From: Neisseriaceae bacterium CLB008
GTDB taxonomy: Bacteria > Pseudomonadota > Gammaproteobacteria > Burkholderiales > Neisseriaceae
NCBI GenBank assembly: GCA_041228285.1
Contig: CP166133.1
Location: 1,612,001 to 1,676,000, forward strand
Reading direction: 5' to 3'
Length of the DNA stretch: 64,000 bases
A model generated the notes under the pieces. That model ran no database searches. It was not told where the DNA came from and was given only the letters and a program-made list of their open reading frames with translations. The position numbers and the translations under genes are program-made. This document shows positions 52,748-61,857 of the stretch, in pieces (the stretch's first letter is position 1; the number at the start of each line of letters is the position of its first letter).

Positions 52748-54172
52748 CTAAATCACCATGCCTGCTAACTTGGTTTCTAAATATTCATGAATGCCTGCAC
52801 GTCCTCCTTCTCGTCCTAAACCACTGTGCTGCATGCCGCCAAATGGCGCCGCCGCACTGGTGGGGTTAATGTCGTTTAGTCCAATAATGCCAAAGCGCAA
52901 GCCTTCAAATAACCGCATGGCGCGCGCCAATTGTTCTGTATACACATAGGCCGCCAACCCATATTGGGTGTCGTTGGCTTGGCGCAAGACCGCTTCTTCC
53001 GAATCAAATGCCAACACGGCGGCCACTGGGCCAAAGGTTTCTTCACGGTAAATACGCATCTCCTCAGTCACGCCCGCCAACACCGTGGGCGCATAGAAAT
53101 AGCCTTGATCAAGCCCGTCATGCAGCAACCGTTGGCCGCCGCACAGCAGCGTGGCGCCTTTGGCCACAGCGTCTTTGACCTGAGCATCAACCTTATTCAG
53201 CGCAGCTGCATTGATGAGGGGGCCAATGCTGTTGCCCGGCTCTAAGCCTGGCCCTGCTTTAAGTGCGCTCACGCGTTTCACCAGCTCGGCCAAAAAAGGT
53301 GCCATGATGTCTTGATGCACAAACAGACGGTTAGGGCTGATGCAGGCCTGGCCGGTATTCAGGAATTTCACCAGCGCCAAGCCTTTGGCCGCATGTACTG
53401 GGTCGGCATCGGCACACACAATGGCCGGCGCATGGCCACCCAACTCTAGCGACACCCGCTTTAAATGGGCCGCAGCGAGCGCATTCAGCTTTTTACCCAC
53501 GGCCGTAGAGCCGGTGAAGGTCAGTTTTTGTATTCTGGGGTCTTGGCAAAACGCCTCGCCAACCGCGTCGGGACGACTCACGGTGATTAAATTCACCACG
53601 CCGGCAGGAAAGCCAGCGGCTTCAAAGATTTTCATCATCGCCACGGCGCACAGCGGTGTGCTTTCGGCCGGTTTCAGCACCACGGTACAGCCGGCCGCTA
53701 AGGCTGGCGCCAGCTTTCGGGTAATCATGGAAATCGGATAATTCCAAGGCGTGATGGCACCGACCACGCCGACGGCCTGGTGCTGTACCAAAAAGCGCTG
53801 ATTATCACGGCCAGATGGAATGGTCTCGCCATAGATGCGCTTAGCCTCCTCGGCATACCAGCTCAAAAAATCGGCGCCGTACTGCACCTCGTTCAGAGCC
53901 GCCTTCAAGGGCTTGCCCTGCTCTTGGCTCATGAGCTCAGCCAGCTCGGTTTTTTGCGCCAGCATCAGGCGGTGCGCCTCGCCTAATAGACGGGCACGTT
54001 CATAAGGGTTGGTGCCCGACCAGGCGGGAAAAGCCTGGTGGGCGGCGGCGATCGCCGCCTCAATATCGGCAGGGGTGGCGTCGCCCACATCCCCCAGCCA
54101 CGCACCGGTGGCTGGGTTGTGAACCGAAAAGCGGTTTTCGGCTAAACGCCATTGGCCATTAATCAACATCAC
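52748..54172 (-). CDS. NAD(P)+-dependent succinate/malonate-semialdehyde-type dehydrogenase
   Basis: A 474-residue aldehyde dehydrogenase of the GabD group. Motifs are ITPWNYPISMITRKLAPALAAG, LELGGHAPAIV (Glu), and NTGQACISPNRLFV with the catalytic Cys. GabD-like enzymes oxidise C4 semialdehydes; in this operon a malonate semialdehyde substrate would also fit. Start at 54172 or 54169 (MM). Confidence 0.88.
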   Translation of the reverse strand: MMLINGQWRLAENRFSVHNPATGAWLGDVGDATPADIEAAIAAAHQAFPAWSGTNPYERARLLGEAHRLMLAQKTELAELMSQEQGKPLKAALNEVQYGADFLSWYAEEAKRIYGETIPSGRDNQRFLVQHQAVGVVGAITPWNYPISMITRKLAPALAAGCTVVLKPAESTPLCAVAMMKIFEAAGFPAGVVNLITVSRPDAVGEAFCQDPRIQKLTFTGSTAVGKKLNALAAAHLKRVSLELGGHAPAIVCADADPVHAAKGLALVKFLNTGQACISPNRLFVHQDIMAPFLAELVKRVSALKAGPGLEPGNSIGPLINAAALNKVDAQVKDAVAKGATLLCGGQRLLHDGLDQGYFYAPTVLAGVTEEMRIYREETFGPVAAVLAFDSEEAVLRQANDTQYGLAAYVYTEQLARAMRLFEGLRFGIIGLNDINPTSAAAPFGGMQHSGLGREGGRAGIHEYLETKLAGMVI

Positions 54173-54227
54173 GTTCTCCTCTATTATGGTTTATTATCCG
54201 TGCGCTGCTTAGATTGTCTGCGGTAGC

Positions 54228-56012
54228 TTAAAAATCAGCCTCAGCCAAGGCCATCACGTCTTTGCTGCCAAAGGCGATGATTTGCGCATACGCCAAATAG
54301 CGAGGCAAAACGTGGGCCAGGTAAAAACCACAGGTGTGTTGCTTGCTGCGTTTAAACGGTTCCGACAGATGCGCGCTGCGCGTCTCATCCGCCACCAGTG
54401 CCCAAGCGCGCAGCATCTGCCACGAAGTCACCACGGTTGACGCCAGCATTAAATAGTTAAACGCCATAGCACCCGGCAAGTTAGGGTCGGCTTCGCCTTG
54501 GGATAATAGCGTTGCCGTCGCCGCTTCCAGCGCCTGTAGCGACTGGCCAAACAAGGCCACATAGGCACCGTCAATCGCGGCCAGGCCTGACCACGCGGCG
54601 GCGTCTTGCTGCATTTCTGCCAGCAGCTCATTCATCGCCAAGCCCTGATCGCGCAACACCTTACGGCCCACTAAGTCCATGGCCTGAATGCCGTTGGTGC
54701 CTTCGTAAATCGGCAAAATGCGTGCATCGCGCTGATGCTGCGCCGCGCCGGCCTCTTCCACAAAGCCGCTGCCGCCGTGGCACTGTACGCCTAAAGCCGT
54801 CACCTCTTGCGCCATCTCGGTACACCAGCCCTTCACCAAGGGCGTGAGTAAGTCCAAGCGCCGCTGATGGCGGGCTAAGGCGTCAGGATCGGCGACATGC
54901 TTGGCTAAATCCACTTCGCGACAGGCCAAATAGGCCAAGGCGCGACCGGCTTCGGTTAAGCTGCGCATCAACAGCAGCATACGGCGCACGTCGGGATGGC
55001 GAATGATGGGGCCTGGTTCGCTAAAGCCTGGTGCCACGCCCTGAACCCGCTCTTGGCTATAGGCCAAGGCATGCTGATAAGCACGCTCTGAAATCGACAC
55101 GCCTTGCAGGCCAACGGTGAGGCGGGCATTGTTCATCATGGTGAACATGCAGGCCAGACCACGGTTTTCAGCACCGACTAAATAGCCCACGGCGCCGCCG
55201 TTGTCGCCAAAGCTCATCACACAGGTTGGGCTGGCGTGGATGCCCATTTTGTGCTCAATCGACAGCACGCGACAGTCGTTGGCCTCGCCCAGGCTGCCGT
55301 CGGCGTTGACCATGATTTTGGGCACTAAAAACAGCGAAATACCGCGCACGCCTTCAGGTGCCCCCGGTAATCTGGCCAAGACCAGATGCACGATGTTTTC
55401 GGCCATGTCGTGCTCACCCCAGGTGATGAAGCACTTTTGGCCTTGAATTAAGTAATGATCGCCCTCGGCCTTGGCCGTGGTGCGGATATTCGATAAGTCA
55501 GACCCGGCCTGAGGCTCGGTCAAGTTCATGGTGCCGCTCCAGCGAGCGCTCACCATATTGGGTAAAAACTTTTCTTTAAGGGCCGCTGAGGCGTTTTGCT
55601 CAATCGCCTCAACCGCGCCTTGAGTCAACAATGGACACAAGCCCCACGCCATATTGGCGGCGTGAATCATTTCTTGAATCGGCGTGGCCAGCGCAAACGG
55701 TAGGCCTTGGCCTTCATAGTCGCTGCCAAACTGAATGCCGCCCCAGCCGCCGTCAACAAAGGCTTGGTAAGCCTCTTTAAACCCTGCGGGGGTGGTGATG
55801 CGGCCGTCACCGTCTAAGGTCACGCCCGCCATGTCGCCGCTGTGGTTCAAGGGCGCAATCACTTCGGCGGCCAGCTTGCCGCCCTCTTCCAGAATCGCCT
55901 CAACCAGATCGGCACTCGCGTCTTCACAGGCGCAAGCGTCGACCACGGCGGCAAAGTCGTGTAAATCATTCAGCACAAACAGCATGTCGCTGATAGGGGC
56001 TTGGTATGCCAT
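54228..56012 (-). CDS. Acyl-CoA dehydrogenase, long DmdC-like type
   Basis: A 594-residue FAD enzyme that introduces a 2,3-double bond into an acyl-CoA. The ATG at 56012 has AAGGAG upstream; a TTG two codons earlier is in frame. The FAD/substrate loop LTEPQAGSDLSNIRTTA, the GDNGGAVGYLVGAENRGLACMF segment and the catalytic-Glu motif YEGTNGIQAMDLVGRK are visible. The extra C-terminal region of about 130 residues is found in the DmdC (methylmercaptopropionyl-CoA dehydrogenase) and AcdA groups. 13 bp after the SDR gene. Confidence 0.92.
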   Translation of the reverse strand: MAYQAPISDMLFVLNDLHDFAAVVDACACEDASADLVEAILEEGGKLAAEVIAPLNHSGDMAGVTLDGDGRITTPAGFKEAYQAFVDGGWGGIQFGSDYEGQGLPFALATPIQEMIHAANMAWGLCPLLTQGAVEAIEQNASAALKEKFLPNMVSARWSGTMNLTEPQAGSDLSNIRTTAKAEGDHYLIQGQKCFITWGEHDMAENIVHLVLARLPGAPEGVRGISLFLVPKIMVNADGSLGEANDCRVLSIEHKMGIHASPTCVMSFGDNGGAVGYLVGAENRGLACMFTMMNNARLTVGLQGVSISERAYQHALAYSQERVQGVAPGFSEPGPIIRHPDVRRMLLLMRSLTEAGRALAYLACREVDLAKHVADPDALARHQRRLDLLTPLVKGWCTEMAQEVTALGVQCHGGSGFVEEAGAAQHQRDARILPIYEGTNGIQAMDLVGRKVLRDQGLAMNELLAEMQQDAAAWSGLAAIDGAYVALFGQSLQALEAATATLLSQGEADPNLPGAMAFNYLMLASTVVTSWQMLRAWALVADETRSAHLSEPFKRSKQHTCGFYLAHVLPRYLAYAQIIAFGSKDVMALAEADF

Positions 56013-56025
56013 GGTCAACTACTCC

Positions 56026-56772
56026 TTACATGTATTGGCCGCCGTTAATCGACAAATTGGTACCGGTCATGAAGCCTGCATCGTCAGCGGTCAAGAAGGC
56101 CACGGCGCGTGAAATGTCTTCAGGCGTGCCCAAACGGCCTACAGGTACCCCAGCAATGATCTTGTTCAAGATGTCTTCCGGTACTTGGCGCACCATCGGC
56201 GTGTCGATGTAGCCAGGAGACACGGCGTTGGCGGTCACGCCTTTACGTGCGCCCTCTTGCGCCAAAGATTTGGTTAAGCCATATACGCCCGCTTTAGCCG
56301 CAGCATAGTTGGCTTGACCAAACTGGCCTTTTTCACCGTTTAAAGAAGAAATGTTCACGATGCGGCCCCAGCCTTGAGTACACATGGCGTCAAACACGGG
56401 CTGAACCATATTGAACATGGCGCTTAGGTTGGTGTCGATGACGGCGCGCCATTGCTCAACTTTCATGCGCTTCACTGGTGCGTCACGGGTAATGCCGGCG
56501 TTGTTCACCAAGATGCTTACAGGGCCATGCTCGGCTTGCGCTTGAGCATAAAACGCCACACAGGCATCGGCGTCGGTCACGTCAAGCGCGTACAGAGCCA
56601 GCTCAAAACCCGCCGCCTGCATGTCTTTTTGCCAAGCCAAAGCCGCGGCTTCGGTTTCAGCGCCCGGATAATAGGTGCCAATCACTTTACGGCCTTGTTC
56701 AATCAAGGCTTTACACATAGCTTCGCCCAAACCACCGTGCGCACCGGTCACCACTGCAATTTTTTGTTCCAT
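56026..56772 (-). CDS. phaB: Acetoacetyl-CoA reductase-like short-chain dehydrogenase (PhaB)
   Basis: A 248-residue NADP(H)-dependent SDR. The cofactor loop is VTGAHGGLGEAM, the NNAG motif is ILVNNAGITRD, and the catalytic Ser-Tyr-Lys lie in ISSLNGEKGQFGQANYAAAKAG. The GQFGQ-NY context is typical of PhaB, which reduces acetoacetyl-CoA to (R)-3-hydroxybutyryl-CoA. No PHA synthase gene is seen in the window, so its job could be hydroxyacyl oxidation. Start ATG 56772 has AAGGAG upstream. Confidence 0.9.
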   Translation of the reverse strand: MEQKIAVVTGAHGGLGEAMCKALIEQGRKVIGTYYPGAETEAAALAWQKDMQAAGFELALYALDVTDADACVAFYAQAQAEHGPVSILVNNAGITRDAPVKRMKVEQWRAVIDTNLSAMFNMVQPVFDAMCTQGWGRIVNISSLNGEKGQFGQANYAAAKAGVYGLTKSLAQEGARKGVTANAVSPGYIDTPMVRQVPEDILNKIIAGVPVGRLGTPEDISRAVAFLTADDAGFMTGTNLSINGGQYM

Positions 56773-56856
56773 CGTCAAGCTCCTTTTATTCAATCATGGG
56801 TACTGGGGGCAGGTTGCCGCCTCAGTAGGGTTTAATCTAGGCCGCTCGTAGGCAGC

Positions 56857-58278
56857 CTACTTGAGTAATTTTTGCACTGGACGCGACAGCGCCACGGTGC
56901 CTCGTTCAGAATACTGCTGGCTGCGCGCTTCAATTTTTGGCAGCTCATATAAATAGTTAACCATCATGCCGGCAGCCTCTTTCTCGCCTTTGTCCGACGT
57001 ATCGGCCTGCCAGTTGATTTGACACAGCTGGGCGCCGTTACTGAGGTGAAAATGAGCCACAGGGTCTTTAGCCGTTTTGCCCCCGCGCTTCTCTACGCTG
57101 AGGTAGTGCGCCACCAGCCGCAGCAAGGCTTCTTTTTTAGGGTCTTCGCCCTTAGCTACCTTTTTAGGTTTCGCCTTGGTGACTTTGGCACCGCCACCGG
57201 CTTCGTTGTCTTGCAACGCCAGCCATTCCTTACCGCCGGGCAAAGTCATCAATGTGTCGGCATCTTGCTGCGCCAACCAACGGTTAAAACCTGGAATCGG
57301 CGACAAGGTGGCGAAGTTTTTCAATTGCGCAAACTCTTCACGCAGCTCTTGCACCACTTGTTTGATCAAAAAATTACCAAAGCTGATGCCCGCTAAGCCC
57401 ATTTGCGCATTGGATATCGAATAGAAAATCGCCGTATCGGCCTTATTCAAATCCTCTAAAGGGGCTTCTTCATCCAACAACTTTTGCACGCTATCGGCAA
57501 TCCCGTTCACCAAGGCCACTTCCACAAAAATCAATGGCTCTTTTGGCATATTGGGGTGGAAGAAAGCAAAGCAGCGGCGATCAGAATCCAAGCGATTTTT
57601 TAAATCCTTCCAGCTTTTAATCGTGTGAACTGCTTCGTAGGCAATCAGCTTTTCTAGGGTTTCGGCGCTGGAATGCCAGCCGATCTGCTCTAGCTGTAAC
57701 AGGCCAATATCAAACCAGCTGCTGAGCAGGCTTTTTAAATCCACTTCTAAAGGCGCCAGCTCTGGATGCTTTTTACGTAAACGCAACACTTCTGCACGCA
57801 GGTCAACTAAAAACTTTACCCCAGACTGGAGGCCGTTAAACTGTTTCAACAGCTTAATCCGACGTGGTTCTAAAGCTTGGCGCAAGGCTTCTTCTGCGGC
57901 CACTCTGCTTTCAGGCTCGGCACAGGCCCCGCCCACGCTACAGTTTTGCCATGCGGTGATGGCGGCCTGAACCTTATCTTCTTCCACGCCATAGTCGTTT
58001 TGGGCCAAAAGGCGTAAAAAACGCAGTCGACCGACGTCGCTCAAATGTAAGAAATGCGTGCCCAAGGTGGCCGCACGAGAGCGTGCCGTCACCTGGCAGC
58101 CATCTTTAGCCAAACAGCTGTCGATCCACTGGCGCAGGGTCTCAATGTCTTTACCGTCAAGATTAGGCGACAGCGTTGAAGAGGCGCTCAGCACCGCCGC
58201 ACCCTCCTGGCCTCGCCAGCTCTTAGGCAGCCAGCTCTTTAACGCTTTATCAAATAGGCTAATCGACGTATTGCTCAT
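56857..58278 (-). CDS. mcd: Malonyl-CoA decarboxylase
   Basis: A 473-residue cytoplasmic enzyme that converts malonyl-CoA to acetyl-CoA and CO2. The start is ATG 58278 (MSNTSISLF) preceded by GGGAG. The N-terminal helical domain and C-terminal acetyltransferase-like domain are recognisable; the family C-terminal motif HFHLSNGAQLCQINWQADTSDKGEKEAAGMMVNYLYEL contains the catalytic His. The KPKKVAKGEDPKK insert near residue 395 is unusual. First gene of the minus-strand catabolic operon, facing the MaoC gene. Confidence 0.93.
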   Translation of the reverse strand: MSNTSISLFDKALKSWLPKSWRGQEGAAVLSASSTLSPNLDGKDIETLRQWIDSCLAKDGCQVTARSRAATLGTHFLHLSDVGRLRFLRLLAQNDYGVEEDKVQAAITAWQNCSVGGACAEPESRVAAEEALRQALEPRRIKLLKQFNGLQSGVKFLVDLRAEVLRLRKKHPELAPLEVDLKSLLSSWFDIGLLQLEQIGWHSSAETLEKLIAYEAVHTIKSWKDLKNRLDSDRRCFAFFHPNMPKEPLIFVEVALVNGIADSVQKLLDEEAPLEDLNKADTAIFYSISNAQMGLAGISFGNFLIKQVVQELREEFAQLKNFATLSPIPGFNRWLAQQDADTLMTLPGGKEWLALQDNEAGGGAKVTKAKPKKVAKGEDPKKEALLRLVAHYLSVEKRGGKTAKDPVAHFHLSNGAQLCQINWQADTSDKGEKEAAGMMVNYLYELPKIEARSQQYSERGTVALSRPVQKLLK

Positions 58279-58364
58279 TTTGAGTTCTCCCTGTGGGTGA
58301 TTCTTTGGCGCTTCGATCTGTCGACCGAACATGATTTCAGGCTAACAGAGTCAAAAATATAAAT

Positions 58365-58380
58365 CAAGTATTAATACTTG
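58365..58380. promoter_or_regulatory. 16-bp perfect palindrome in the mcd/maoC divergent region
   Basis: CAAGTATTAATACTTG is a perfect inverted repeat between the two divergent operons, 87 bp from mcd and 68 bp from the MaoC gene. It resembles a TetR-type operator. It overlaps the -35 box of the MaoC promoter. Confidence 0.6.
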
Positions 58381-58406
58381 CTTTTATGTTGGAATACCCT
58401 TACAGT
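58378..58406 (+). promoter_or_regulatory. Putative promoter of the MaoC gene
   Basis: TTGCTT (58378-58383) and TACAGT (58401-58406) are 17 bp apart; the -35 box shares bases with the 16-bp palindrome. Confidence 0.5.
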
Positions 58407-58447
58407 GACACTCACTAACCCGAACAACAACGACTAAGAAAGCCTAT

Positions 58448-58885
58448 ATGACAAATCTACATGGTTACTATTTAGAAGACTTAACAGTTGGCATGAGCGC
58501 TGCCTACGCCAAAACCATTACCGACGCGGACGTGGTGCTGTTTGCCGGCGTCACCGGTGACGACAATCCTGTTCACATCAATGCCGAATACGCCGAGACC
58601 ACTCGCTTTGGTCAACGCATCGTGCACGGCATGTTCAGCGCTGGCTTGATTTCTGCCGTTTTAGGCACACGCCTGCCTGGCCCTGGCGCCATCTATGTGG
58701 ATCAACAGCTCAGCTTTAAGGCTCCGGTACACATTGGCGACACCGTCACCGCCACCGCCACCGTGATTGAGATCGACACCGAACGTCGTCGCGTGAAATT
58801 AGAAACCGTGTGCACGGTCAAAGGCCAAGTGGTCGCCACCGGCGTGGCCACCAATATGGTGGATCGTCGTCCGAAAGAAGCTTAA
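58448..58885 (+). CDS. MaoC-like (R)-specific enoyl-CoA hydratase (PhaJ type)
   Basis: A 145-residue hot-dog-fold hydratase. The catalytic Asp and His are in DDNPVHINAEYA, and RIVHGMFSAGLISAVLGTRLPGPG is the conserved helix region. It adds water to trans-2-enoyl-CoA to give (R)-3-hydroxyacyl-CoA. It would follow the acyl-CoA dehydrogenase encoded on the other side of the palindrome. Confidence 0.93.
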   Translation: MTNLHGYYLEDLTVGMSAAYAKTITDADVVLFAGVTGDDNPVHINAEYAETTRFGQRIVHGMFSAGLISAVLGTRLPGPGAIYVDQQLSFKAPVHIGDTVTATATVIEIDTERRRVKLETVCTVKGQVVATGVATNMVDRRPKEA

Positions 58886-58909
58886 GGCTTTATTGATTAA
58901 GGAGAGACT

Positions 58910-59455
58910 ATGTTAGTCAACGTACAAGACAGCGCCTTATTGGTCATCGACGTGCAAGGCCGACTATTGGGCGGCATTCACCAAAGCGAAGCCTTGGTGC
59001 AAAAATGCCAGGCATTGATCACCCTAGCCCAGGCCCTAGATGTACCTGTTTTAGGCTCAGAGCAATACCCACAAGGCCTAGGCCACAGCGCAGAGCCCTT
59101 GGTTGAGCTATTAGGTCAAGACGCCTTCGTCGGCAAAACCGTGTTTTCCTGCGCCGAATCCACTGAATTTTGCGACCGCTTGGCCAAAACCGCTAAAAAC
59201 AGCGTGATTTTATGCGGCATGGAAGCCCAAGCCTGCATCATTCAAACCGCCTTTGGCTTCTTAGCACAGGGTAAAACCGTCTACGTGGTGGCCGATGCCA
59301 TCTCGGCGCGTAACCCTCTAGAAACCGAGCTGGCCTGTCAACGCATGCGCGCTGCCGGCATCCACATCATCACGGCTGAAATGCTGGGCTTTGAGTGGGT
59401 GCGCGACTCCAGCCACCCTCAGTTTAAGCTGTTCAGCAAACTGCTGTTACGTTAA
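58910..59455 (+). CDS. Isochorismatase-family cysteine hydrolase (YcaC-like)
   Basis: A 181-residue hydrolase with the Asp-Lys-Cys triad visible in LLVIDVQGRLL, FVGKTVFSCAES and LCGMEAQACI. Family members cleave isochorismate, nicotinamide or other amides; substrate here is unknown. It has a GGAGAG Shine-Dalgarno and lies 24 bp after the MaoC gene, so both are probably one transcript ended by the hairpin at 59463. Confidence 0.92.
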   Translation: MLVNVQDSALLVIDVQGRLLGGIHQSEALVQKCQALITLAQALDVPVLGSEQYPQGLGHSAEPLVELLGQDAFVGKTVFSCAESTEFCDRLAKTAKNSVILCGMEAQACIIQTAFGFLAQGKTVYVVADAISARNPLETELACQRMRAAGIHIITAEMLGFEWVRDSSHPQFKLFSKLLLR

Positions 59456-59462
59456 ACCCAGC

Positions 59463-59495
59463 GGCGCCCATCTTCATGATGGGCGCCGTCCTTTT
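59463..59495 (+). terminator. Terminator-like hairpin after the isochorismatase gene
   Basis: A 10-bp perfect stem (GGCGCCCATC/GATGGGCGCC, 5-base loop) is followed by GTCCTTTTG. The T run is short and delayed, so termination may be partial. Confidence 0.65.
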
Positions 59496-59532
59496 GAGCG
59501 CTTTGGCCACCGTATTGAAAAGCAGGCAGATC

Positions 59533-61095
59533 ATGTATACTCTCCCGTTCCGACAACTCAGTTCTTTGAACATGTTGAGCATGGCACAGCAGACCAAACT
59601 GACGGCCTTAGCCGACGAAACCGAACGCAACCGCATGCTGGCAGAAATGGCCGAACAATCGACCGACATGATTTCTCGCCACACACCTGACCGTGGCTGC
59701 TTTATTTACGCCTCTCCGGCCATCACCCACTTATTGGGCTACAGCGTGGAGGAAATCATCGGCGTATCTGCCTACGATTTATATCATCCTGACGACGTCG
59801 AAAACTTTAAACGCCGCACCCGCAACGTCAACTACAGCCGCGGCCTGTATACCCATACCTATCGGTTTCGCAGTAAAAGCGGCGAATACATTTGGCTAGA
59901 AAGCACCAGCCGCACCATTCGCGACAAGCACAGCGGCGAAATCAAAGAAATCCTGGTGGTGTCACGCGACATCAGCCACCGTATTTTGGCCGACCAGACC
60001 AACCGCCGACTGGTTCAAGTCATGGAAAGCACCAGCGACATGGTGATTTTTGCATCTTTGCAGCATCGGGTTAAATACATCAACGAAGCCGCCCGCAACA
60101 CCTTATCGCTCCACCACAAGCAGCCAGAAAACCTCGAACTGAGTGAATTATTCCCCGAGGCCGACTATCAGCAGCTACTGCAACACGCCCTAGTTAAAGC
60201 CAGCCTACACGGCAGCTGGCGCGGCGAACTCTCGATGCGCCAGCTGAATTCAAGCGTGGCCATCCCCGTTTCTATAGAGGTTTTGGCGCATATGTCGATG
60301 ACGGCCGAGCTGGACTATTTTTCCCTCGTTGCCCACGACTTAACCGAGGCCCGTGCCGCCGAGGCCAAGCTGACCCAATACCAAACAGAGATCAACCACG
60401 CCGGCCGCATGGTGGCCATGGGCGAACTCGCATCGAGCCTAGCGCATGAGCTGAATCAGCCGCTCACCGCCATCGTCAATTATCTGCGGGGCATCGAACG
60501 GCGTTTTGGCCAAGAGGCCAATATTGCTTGGGCCGATGTGGAATATCCAATCAAAAAAGCCACCGCTACGGCGCTGCGCGCTGGCGAAATAATTCACCGC
60601 ATGATGGACTTCACCCGCCAACGCGAACCATTTAAAAAAGAGCTGTTCGGCCTCGGCGACGTCATCGAAGATTTAGTCGAATTTTGCCACCCCAAGGCCA
60701 AACGCCAGCACGTCCGCTTTGAAACCACGGTACCGGCCGACATCCCCCTAGTCGAAACCGACCGCATTCAGGTCGAACAAGTGTTGCTCAATCTGATGGT
60801 CAACGCCATCGAAGCCTACGCCGACTGCCCAGACGGTCGCGATAAAGTCATCCAAATCACCGTCAGCCAATACGACACCGCCCATCTTCAGGTACAGGTC
60901 AAAGATTTTGGCATGGGCCTACCGGCTGAAGCCGACAAAGTGTTTGAGCGCTTTTTCACCACTAAATCCTCAGGTCTGGGCATAGGCTTGGCCATCAGCC
61001 GCTCGCTGATCGAGGCATTGGGGGGCGAACTGTGGGCGCAAAACAACCCCGAAGGCGGCACTAGCTTTTACTTTACTTTAATGACCAGCATTTAA
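59533..61095 (+). CDS. PAS-domain sensor histidine kinase, FixL/DctB-like
   Basis: A cytoplasmic histidine kinase of about 520 residues. Two PAS domains are seen: the first around ISRHTPDRGCFIYASPAITHLLGYSVEEIIG and YRFRSKSGEYIWLE, the second around STSDMVIFASLQHRVKYINEAARNTL. The phosphorylated His is in MGELASSLAHELNQPLTAI (codon 60445-60447), with N-box LLNLMVNAIEAY and ATP-lid GLGIGLAISRSL. No membrane segment is visible, so it senses an internal signal. The start is uncertain: 59476 lies inside the terminator hairpin, 59533 has a weak AGG, and 59572 or 59581 are possible. A TTGAAA/TATACT pair at 59515-59541 may be the promoter, with a short 15-bp spacer. Confidence 0.9.
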   Translation: MYTLPFRQLSSLNMLSMAQQTKLTALADETERNRMLAEMAEQSTDMISRHTPDRGCFIYASPAITHLLGYSVEEIIGVSAYDLYHPDDVENFKRRTRNVNYSRGLYTHTYRFRSKSGEYIWLESTSRTIRDKHSGEIKEILVVSRDISHRILADQTNRRLVQVMESTSDMVIFASLQHRVKYINEAARNTLSLHHKQPENLELSELFPEADYQQLLQHALVKASLHGSWRGELSMRQLNSSVAIPVSIEVLAHMSMTAELDYFSLVAHDLTEARAAEAKLTQYQTEINHAGRMVAMGELASSLAHELNQPLTAIVNYLRGIERRFGQEANIAWADVEYPIKKATATALRAGEIIHRMMDFTRQREPFKKELFGLGDVIEDLVEFCHPKAKRQHVRFETTVPADIPLVETDRIQVEQVLLNLMVNAIEAYADCPDGRDKVIQITVSQYDTAHLQVQVKDFGMGLPAEADKVFERFFTTKSSGLGIGLAISRSLIEALGGELWAQNNPEGGTSFYFTLMTSI

Positions 61096-61191
61096 ACCCA
61101 GCGCGCCACAGCTTAGCGGCAAATCTCGCAGCCAGGCCAAAGCGCTTATGTTAAAATACGCCGTTCGACCGTTTTTTCGCAAAGGCCACTC

Positions 61192-61812
61192 ATGAATCCA
61201 GCAGACACCCCGCAACGCGTGTACATCATCGACGATGATGTAGATGTGCGCGATTCGCTTAAATGGTTGCTTAATTCCGTCCATTTAGACGTCGTGTGCT
61301 TTGACAATGCCCAAGATTTTCTGGAGCAATGCCCAAGCGACGCCGAAGGCTGTATCATCATGGATTTACGCATGCCGGGCTTAAGCGGCATCAACGCGCA
61401 AAAAAATCTGGCCAAATACCACATCGACCTGCCGCTGATCATGATTTCTGCTCATGGCAGCATCGACACCGCCGTCACCGCCTTACAGCAAGGCGCGCTG
61501 ACCTTTTTAGAAAAACCCTTCGACGACCAAGTGTTGATCGACCACGTTCAGATGGCCTTAACGCAAGACAAAGCGCACAAAGCCAGCGTGCACGAAAAAC
61601 AGGCCTTAAAAGCCCGCTACAACACCTTGACCAAGCGTGAAAAAGAAGTGTTCCAACACGTGGTGCGCGGCCTGTCCAATCAGGAAACCGCCGACGCCCT
61701 AGGCGTCAACCGTAAAACCGTTGAAGGTCACCGCGCCAATATGATCGCCAAAATGGCCTCGCCCTCTTTGGCCGATCTGGTTCAAGCGGCGGTCGCCCTC
61801 GAGCTACTCTAG
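61192..61812 (+). CDS. FixJ-family response regulator
   Basis: A 206-residue regulator. The receiver domain has the acidic pair Asp15/Asp16, phosphorylated Asp58 in IIMDLRMPG, and the switch Lys in LEKPFDD. The C-terminal LuxR-type helix-turn-helix is LTKREKEVFQHVVRGLSNQETADALGVNRKTVEGHR. It lies 96 bp after the kinase gene and is the evident partner. Likely targets are the neighbouring acid-catabolism operons. Confidence 0.93.
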   Translation: MNPADTPQRVYIIDDDVDVRDSLKWLLNSVHLDVVCFDNAQDFLEQCPSDAEGCIIMDLRMPGLSGINAQKNLAKYHIDLPLIMISAHGSIDTAVTALQQGALTFLEKPFDDQVLIDHVQMALTQDKAHKASVHEKQALKARYNTLTKREKEVFQHVVRGLSNQETADALGVNRKTVEGHRANMIAKMASPSLADLVQAAVALELL

Positions 61813-61830
61813 GCCAACCATGACCCATAA

Positions 61831-61857
61831 AAAAACCACCCTAGGGTGGTTTTTTGT
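61831..61857. terminator. Bidirectional terminator
   Basis: AAAAACCACC-CTAG-GGTGGTTTTT is a near-perfect palindrome with A and T runs on both sides. It ends the FixJ gene on the plus strand and the macrodomain gene on the minus strand, which converge here. Confidence 0.9.
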
